From contig CAIIXF020000002.1 of NCBI GenBank assembly GCA_903813345.2, forward strand, positions 26,176,455 through 26,240,454: 64,000 bases of DNA, written 5' to 3'. The notes beneath the pieces were generated by a model, which had not been told where the DNA came from, searched no databases, and worked only from the letters and a program-made list of their open reading frames with translations. This document shows, in pieces, positions 58,801 through 64,000 of this stretch. This stretch comes from Owenia fusiformis. Taxonomy: Eukaryota > Annelida > Polychaeta > Sabellida > Oweniidae. Both the position numbers and the translations under genes were made by a program. Numbering within the stretch: the stretch's first letter is position 1; every line of letters begins with the position of its first letter.

Positions 58801-61800
58801 AAAATAAAGATTATTCATTTTCTAAATTAAATCCCCTTGATTTACCGTATAGTATGGAAATTCTTTACAAAGTACTAATATAACTAGACTTTGGAAATTG
58901 AACAAGTTCAATTTCAGACTCCAGATCTAGACTTTTTTAAGCCGAGTCATCCAGAAAAAGATGGATGGATGAAATAGAAAAGGAGGGATAGGACAGAATA
59001 GGATGTAACGATAGGAGAGAATAGAGAAGAAAGATAGAATAGCACAGCAAGGAAGGATAGGAAGGAAAGGATGGGAAGGATAGATAGATAGGAAGGAAAG
59101 GATATGAAGGATAGATAGGAAGGAACGGATAGGGATAAAAGGGATGGGATAGGAAGGATAGGATAGAATAAGAAGGGACGATAGGATAGAATAGTATGAT
59201 AGGATAGGAAGGATGGATTGAAGGATGGATGGATTTTTCAACATTTTCTTCGCTACTCTTGACTATCAGGATACCATCAGATCGATTTTTATCGAAATTT
59301 CAAAACGCCATAACTTCCGAACTGGAAGTCGGATCGAAATTTGGTTTGCAGATTCTGATTCCTGAGAAAATTATATTCTTAAGTTATTCATAACTCAAAC
59401 GTTAAATTTGGAGAATTTTTTTATTTTGATCTACTTTTTGGACACCCATATCTCAAAAGTGGGTTAAAATACTTTCTGACGGCAAAAGGCTAACACTATT
59501 AGTACACTCTTGGCTACAAGTATACACAATATCGAAGAATATAATTGAAGTGTAGTGTCAGAATCACAAAAATAAGGAAAACTTTGAATTTGACCTAGAC
59601 ATTTTTGTGTCCAAATTTTGAAGCTAGATTGCTTTTGAGGAACCCTTCATTTAAAGGCTTTCATTAAATTAAGCTGTACTCGGTCGTATGTATGTCGTAT
59701 TTTACACTTCAAAAAAAAAATTTCCCATTGACTTTACATGGGGCACCTTTAGCGATTTTGAGTTTTCAAAACGCCATAACTTCCGATGAGTGTTGGTTTA
59801 ATGATATTGCAGTTATACAATGCTATTATATAGAGGTTATTTACTGAGAGGGATTCAATATTGGTTTTATTCCGGGAGACATTATGATATTTCCCGAGGG
59901 CCCAGGGGGAATCTGGGATTACTGTACCCCTATCAATTTACCTTTTCAGGACCTAAATCCTATTACCTACCTTTTTACTCAATCGGGGAGAACGAATCCA
60001 AAGAGAACAATACTTCTACATGTGCGCCGTGCAAAATTTCCAAAAGCTCGTCGTGTTTACCGAGAACAAAAGATGTTTGTCCACCATTTTGAATGATACT
60101 AACTGGTATCAGGGTCATCAAGCTATGGAACAGGGGTTTATGAAAATAGATTCTGGGTTACTATAGCTTCCAATGTTAAAGGTGATTGAACTATGTTATA
60201 AAACAACTTCCAGTTCATAAATATATGATATTTATAAGTATAAATTTTTGAAAATACATATAAAGAATCTTTGCCCACAGGACGTGTATTTTTGAATGCC
60301 TGAGAAGAACGCAAATGGGTACTGGCCCGGTGTTGCAATAGTAGCATTTAAAAATCTGTTCCTCCCGAGATTTATGGTCTTCTGAAATAATACTATTAAT
60401 TGGTGTTGTTGCATCATTGCTCAAATCTAGAGGAGTGTTGTTGCATCTTCGGTTTGGTGTTGTTGCATCAATAGTGGGGAACTAAAACCGTGAACTTCTT
60501 GCTTCTTGATGATGCTCCATGTATACTAATGAGAGTTTCTTTAAATATAGACCGTGCGCTAACTTCACGTGTATGGTTATTGAAAAGCTCGTCCTAGAAA
60601 TGGGTTTAAATTGGGGAAACAACATATCGTACGAAAATCTATCACCGGAAGTCTGGCCATCTTGATGCAACAACACGGTGTTGTTGCATCACGATACTCC
60701 CCAGTGAGATATATGTCCATTGTCGACTTAGATACACTATACTTACGAATTCCGCGGAATCCAAGTTGTGTAGGTACTGTTGTTTGAACACTGGTGGTAG
60801 GCATGGGTGTTGTTGTAGTGGTGGTAGTAGTGGTTGCTTTAGTAGTCGTTTCTGGTATCTTAACGTTGTTTGTAATCCATTTGATGTAAACCAGCACATT
60901 CGTGTATATTCCCGCTTTGTTTTCCGATCCACATAGAAACCCTTCTCCCCAGCTCACTATTCCCACGAGCCTATAGGTAGGGTCCTTTCCAAACTGACAC
61001 ATCAAAGGTCCACCCGAGTCACCCTAAAACAGCAAATTATTAAAATGAAATTATTCAAAATAGTAAACATTGTACGTTTATTAAGTGAAACATCTTAGTT
61101 TACAACTTAAATACGCTTAACTAATGCTGTAATATCGTTAACTATTGTTGCTCAATGAAGATGGGTTTGTTGTAATCCGAAATTAAAACCATCGTCATTG
61201 CGAAGATTGAACAAAGGGCACACTTTTTCATTATGTAATGTAATATCTAATGTACCACTTAGGGTGTGTCACTTAAGGTTCACTTTTTTATATGTCAATC
61301 TTTTCTAAATAGCCTAACATAACCAATGTTGATTGTCTATCTCGAGGCTAGAAGAATGTTTTACTAACTAAACTTTCAACATCCATTTTTTCTCTGAACC
61401 TGTCACGTACGGATGAGTTTATTTCTCGCTTATTTATCAACCAATGTTCTTAATTCTTCGACGAAATGCATGACTGTACACTTGAGGTTGAATGCTATGC
61501 ATCGGTGTGAATTATTTCGTATTAAAATTCATGTGTGAACTCTAAAATTTGTTTTTTTTAAATGAATTCACAATATTTCGAAAATAATAGTCCTTCGAGA
61601 ACCACTTTTGGATTTAAAAATGTTAATATATCACATTTTGATAACATTGGGTAACAACCCGGTCACATTTCTTACGGCCAACGTGAGGTCTATCATAAGT
61701 GCGGTCAGTTAAATATCTACGCTCGTCTGCGGTCGGATACTTTTGAAGTCACATTTCCTAAGGCAGACGCACAGCGAGTTTTAAATTTCTATTCACAAAC

Positions 61801-63909
61801 CTTAATGATTTATTTCATTTTATTTGCATCAGTTAAATTTATAAATCATATTTATAGTGATAGAATAAAATATCAAATAAAAAGTGTTTAGTGAAATATT
61901 GACCAATTGTCACTTAATATTTTGTAATATAGGTTGATGTGCTATCAGTGACCTTACATCAAACAGTATACCTATTGCGTTGTGTTCACATCAAAGATAT
62001 GACAGCAAATCTAACCTGAAAAATGTTTCCAAAAGTACATAACCCATTAAAACACAACGTTCGACGCAAGTCCACCTAACCCCGACGTGCGGACATCGTG
62101 GGACCGTTCTGCGATCTGGCAACGGCATGTTGATTTCTATGAGGACCGCAGAAATTAACAAATATTATCACTCCGAGTTATAATTTCTACGACTACCCAA
62201 AGGCATGTAAAAAAGTGGATACGCCGTACAGACAACGCAAGGCGACCATAGTTTTCCTACGCTCGCCGAAGAAATTCACCGGTTTAAATGATGTGCAGTT
62301 GACGTACGGTCGCCGTACGACAAATGTGACTGTTGTGTAAGGCTACAATATAAGCCAACGTGGTTTAAACTTTAAAGGGCCTTTAAATTTCAACTAGCAA
62401 GATTTTTATTTTACATGTAACTTCGTAAATGGATATTAATAGAAATCCAATTGCTCGACAAAACTTACGGTACATGTATCTATTCCACCTTCCCAATAAC
62501 CACCACAAATCATATTATTGCTGACATCATTTTGCATCCTCTGGTTACACACAGTACGGTTGCGAATTGGGATTTTAGCCTGCCGAAGAAGATTAGTCGT
62601 CTCATTTGCATCTAATAATAAAGTATACAAAATGGTATGTCAAAAATCATTAACAGTCACTCATTGATTGTTACGTTTCTTAATCATTACAAATAAGTTA
62701 ATGGCAACGTTTGACGTTTGAGTTTTAAATGTATTGTGTGAATGTATCCTTGTGTGAATGTATCAATTATATGACATTGAAGTAATACTCCTTTCTTCAA
62801 TGATCATCGTTCGATGTTTTGAATACTGCAACGAGCATACATAAGCAGAGATATGCCTTAAAATAGTTGCAAACTTTCTCTGATGAACGACAACAATTTA
62901 CTTTGTGTTCTCCCCCATCCAGTCGCAATACATTCATAATCGTCTTCGACTTCTCTGTCTGTCAGACAGGCAGGCTGGACTCCATCATTATACTTTACGG
63001 CTCCTTTAATAAAGTTAACGTTTTAGAAGCAAATGCGTATTAAGTTCAATAATGTTTTATAAAACAGGCATATACAGGGTGTCCCGAAAGTATGCCTCCC
63101 CCTAGGCAGACATATACCAGTGTTGTCATAGTATGTGCCATATATCATTTTAAAGCTTATCCAAAGTTACATTGATTGGCCAAGTATCATAGTTCAACTC
63201 TCAAATGTGAAAAAATTACAGGCATTTCAAAATTGAGTGTTTGGACAAAATTAAGTTCAATTTTACAGCAAATCACTAGTCAATGTGCCCTCCCGGGCCA
63301 TCTTAACAGCAGCAATATTTTCGCGTCGGAGGGATATTGAGTTGGAAAAATAAAATGGTGAGGGTAGAAAATCTAAGGAAACTCTTCTAAAGTCCCTTAA
63401 CAGGTTTTAAGAGTGTTATAAAATTCCATACCCCTATTTGAAGGGCTTTCAAGGTCATTTCTGAAAATATTTGCTGCTGTTAATATGGCCAAGGGGGGAC
63501 ACATTGACTAGTAATGTGGTGTAAAATTGAACTTTTTCCCATTTGGGAGTTAAACCATGCTACTTGGCAAGTAAATGTAACTTTGGATAAGCTTAAAAAT
63601 AATATATGACACATACTACGAGGACACTGGAATATATCTGCCTAGGGGGGGGGGCATACTTTCGGGACACCCTGTATTTATATTGTTAAAATTCATATAA
63701 CTTGTTTTATTTTTTCTAAAACGCTTTATTTGTTTATCGAAAACTCACGTTTCAAAAACACCATGGCAACGTCATTATCGAATGTTAAACTGTTGAAGTC
63801 TGGATGCATGATAATTGTCTCGACTTCAAACTCCTGTTCAGTTCGCGAAGGGTCGTCCGTCAGGTGTGACCCAATATAGACCTTTATATTTTCCCAAGGA
63901 TTCTCCCTT
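54907..63909 (-). CDS. Gene B: trypsin-(Thr linker)-lysozyme-lysozyme protein, C-terminal 482+ residues
   Basis: Exons 63909-63749, 63003-62902, 62611-62469, 61023-60747, 58064-58024, 57151-57016, 56575-56464, 56219-56125, 55891-55863, 55465-55351, 55145-54907 (stop TAG). They total 1450 nt in one frame. Exon lengths 102, 143, 41, 112, 95, 29 and 115 are identical to gene A, and all phases agree. The protease has Asp102 (DNDVAMV), GGIDTC with Asp189, and GDSGGP. The His57 exon and any LamG exons lie beyond 64000. Lysozyme 1 has CLDCICEASENGC and KCFKD; lysozyme 2 has CLDCICHASGC and KCVID. A recent-looking but diverged tandem duplicate of gene A in the same orientation. Confidence 0.88.
56125..58064 (-). 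CDS. Gene B first i-type lysozyme domain
   Basis: Exons 58064-58024, 57151-57016, 56575-56464, 56219-56125. Motifs: [56 protein letters not shown]. Of the four lysozyme domains in the window, this one alone has Glu in the E-(S/N)-G-C position used by active i-type lysozymes, along with the conserved Asp. The donor after EDYA-AG is GTTTGT, unusual but at the phase conserved in gene A. Confidence 0.87.
57323..57539. mobile_element. MITE family Y, copy 2 (gene B intron)
   Basis: Ends CACTCTACTATACCT and AGGTATAGTAGGGTG, with interior GCCAAATGGGTTGCTCATGA as in the copy at 37952-38137, same orientation. It is 30 bp longer through an AT-rich insertion. It lies between the first two lysozyme exons, not at the position of the gene A copy, so it inserted independently. 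Confidence 0.85.
58267..60706. mobile_element. 2.4 kb non-autonomous transposon with ~300 bp terminal inverted repeats
   Basis: Begins CACTGGGG.GTATCGTGATGC and ends GCATCACGATAC.CCCCAGTG. Both sides are flanked by AGATA, a likely 5 bp target-site duplication. Each end carries the 27 bp palindrome GATGCAACAACAC-C-GTGTTGTTGCATC. The 14-mer GATGCAACAACACC recurs near 58504, 58536 and 58558 (variant), and inverted near 60402, 60435 and 60456. The interior holds a GGATAGGAAGGATA-type microsatellite (58955-59235) and no transposase. It occupies the gene B intron between the linker exon and the first lysozyme exon. Confidence 0.85.
58955..59235. repeat. Degenerate (GGATAGGAA)n purine-rich microsatellite
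   Basis: About 280 bp of GGATAGGAAGGATAGAATAG-like sequence. It leaves a long Pro/Ser/Leu-rich frame on the minus strand that is an artefact. Inside the 2.4 kb element. Confidence 0.85.
60747..63909 (-). CDS. Gene B protease exons and Thr-rich linker
   Basis: Four exons spanning the Asp102 exon to the Ser195 exon. [57 protein letters not shown] and VSWGEG are in the expected order. Ser195 and residue-189 Asp are intact, so trypsin-like activity is expected if the unseen His exon is intact. The linker after K-W-I (codons 60852-60765) is a T-T-T run of about 30 residues ending G-F-R-G-I, half the length of that in gene A. Confidence 0.88.
63073..63675. mobile_element. Foldback Tc1/mariner-like MITE, ~600 bp
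   Basis: TA-CAGGGTGTCCCGAAAGTAT at the left and its complement ending GGGACACCCTG-TA at 63675, with arms of roughly 250 bp (AAGCTTATCCAAAGTTACAT pairs with ATGTAACTTTGGATAAGCTT; ACTAGTCAATGTG pairs with CACATTGACTAGT). It shares its outermost ~18 bp with the element at 22898-23957. It lies in a gene B intron between two protease exons. Confidence 0.9.
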
Positions 63910-64000
63910 CTAAAAGAGATGCATAGACATGATTCTTAAGATTTAAAAATATTCATTTTTTGTGTTATGCTTAACCATACCATCCCGTCTTTAGATTTAC

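Noticed and set aside
58927-59244. Ser/Pro/Leu-rich ORF of 105 aa on the minus strand
   Set aside because: Produced by the GGATAGGAA microsatellite.
59820-60092. 90 aa plus-strand ORF with five cysteines
   Set aside because: Inside the interior of the 2.4 kb transposon, overlapping another frame, without transposase motifs or splice partners.

Overview
This is a 64 kb piece of an AT-rich animal genome. Genes are split by many GT-AG introns, most exons are 30-700 bp, and the introns are full of short inverted-repeat transposons. The protein set (a sodium/monocarboxylate-type SLC5 carrier, MAM and C-type lectin domains, and invertebrate-type lysozyme/destabilase domains with LamG and trypsin domains) points to a marine invertebrate, most likely a lophotrochozoan such as a mollusc, annelid or brachiopod. 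Phylum is inference. Exon boundaries below were found by reading frame, splice consensus and matching phases, with no transcript data.

Layout. 1-3358: transposon debris and a ~365 bp satellite. 3359-7803 (+): last seven exons of an SLC5A8/SLC5A12-like transporter. 8321-12735 (-): complete eight-exon secreted protein with coiled coil, MAM and C-type lectin domains, convergent with the transporter. 12800-17120: intergenic, with a 625 bp foldback element. 17122-24716 (+) and 26087-28559 (+): two neighbouring paralogous secreted-protein genes. They share four helical, one-cysteine segments and intron phases, but carry unrelated low-complexity central exons (basic Gly/Met repeats in one, acidic Cys-Glu-Gly-Asp-Asp-Cys repeats in the other). 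30187-46866 (-): gene A, an 18-exon gene encoding one 1334-residue secreted protein: helical N-domain, sushi-like module, two LamG domains, trypsin-like protease, Thr-rich linker and two i-type lysozyme domains. 47755-53490: decayed protease copy that has lost its catalytic serine, with a copy of the gene A 5' region. 54907 to beyond 64000 (-): gene B, a second copy of the protease-linker-lysozyme-lysozyme gene, whose N-terminal exons lie outside the window.

The most notable find is the protease-lysozyme fusion (genes A and B). I know of no described protein joining LamG modules, an activatable trypsin domain and tandem destabilase-type lysozyme domains in one chain. Exon phases agree across all 18 exons of A, and B repeats the same exon plan, so the fusion is not an artefact of adjacent genes. 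A role in secreted immunity or digestion of microbes is inference. The second find is the pair of four-cysteine scaffold genes with interchangeable, oppositely charged repeat exons.
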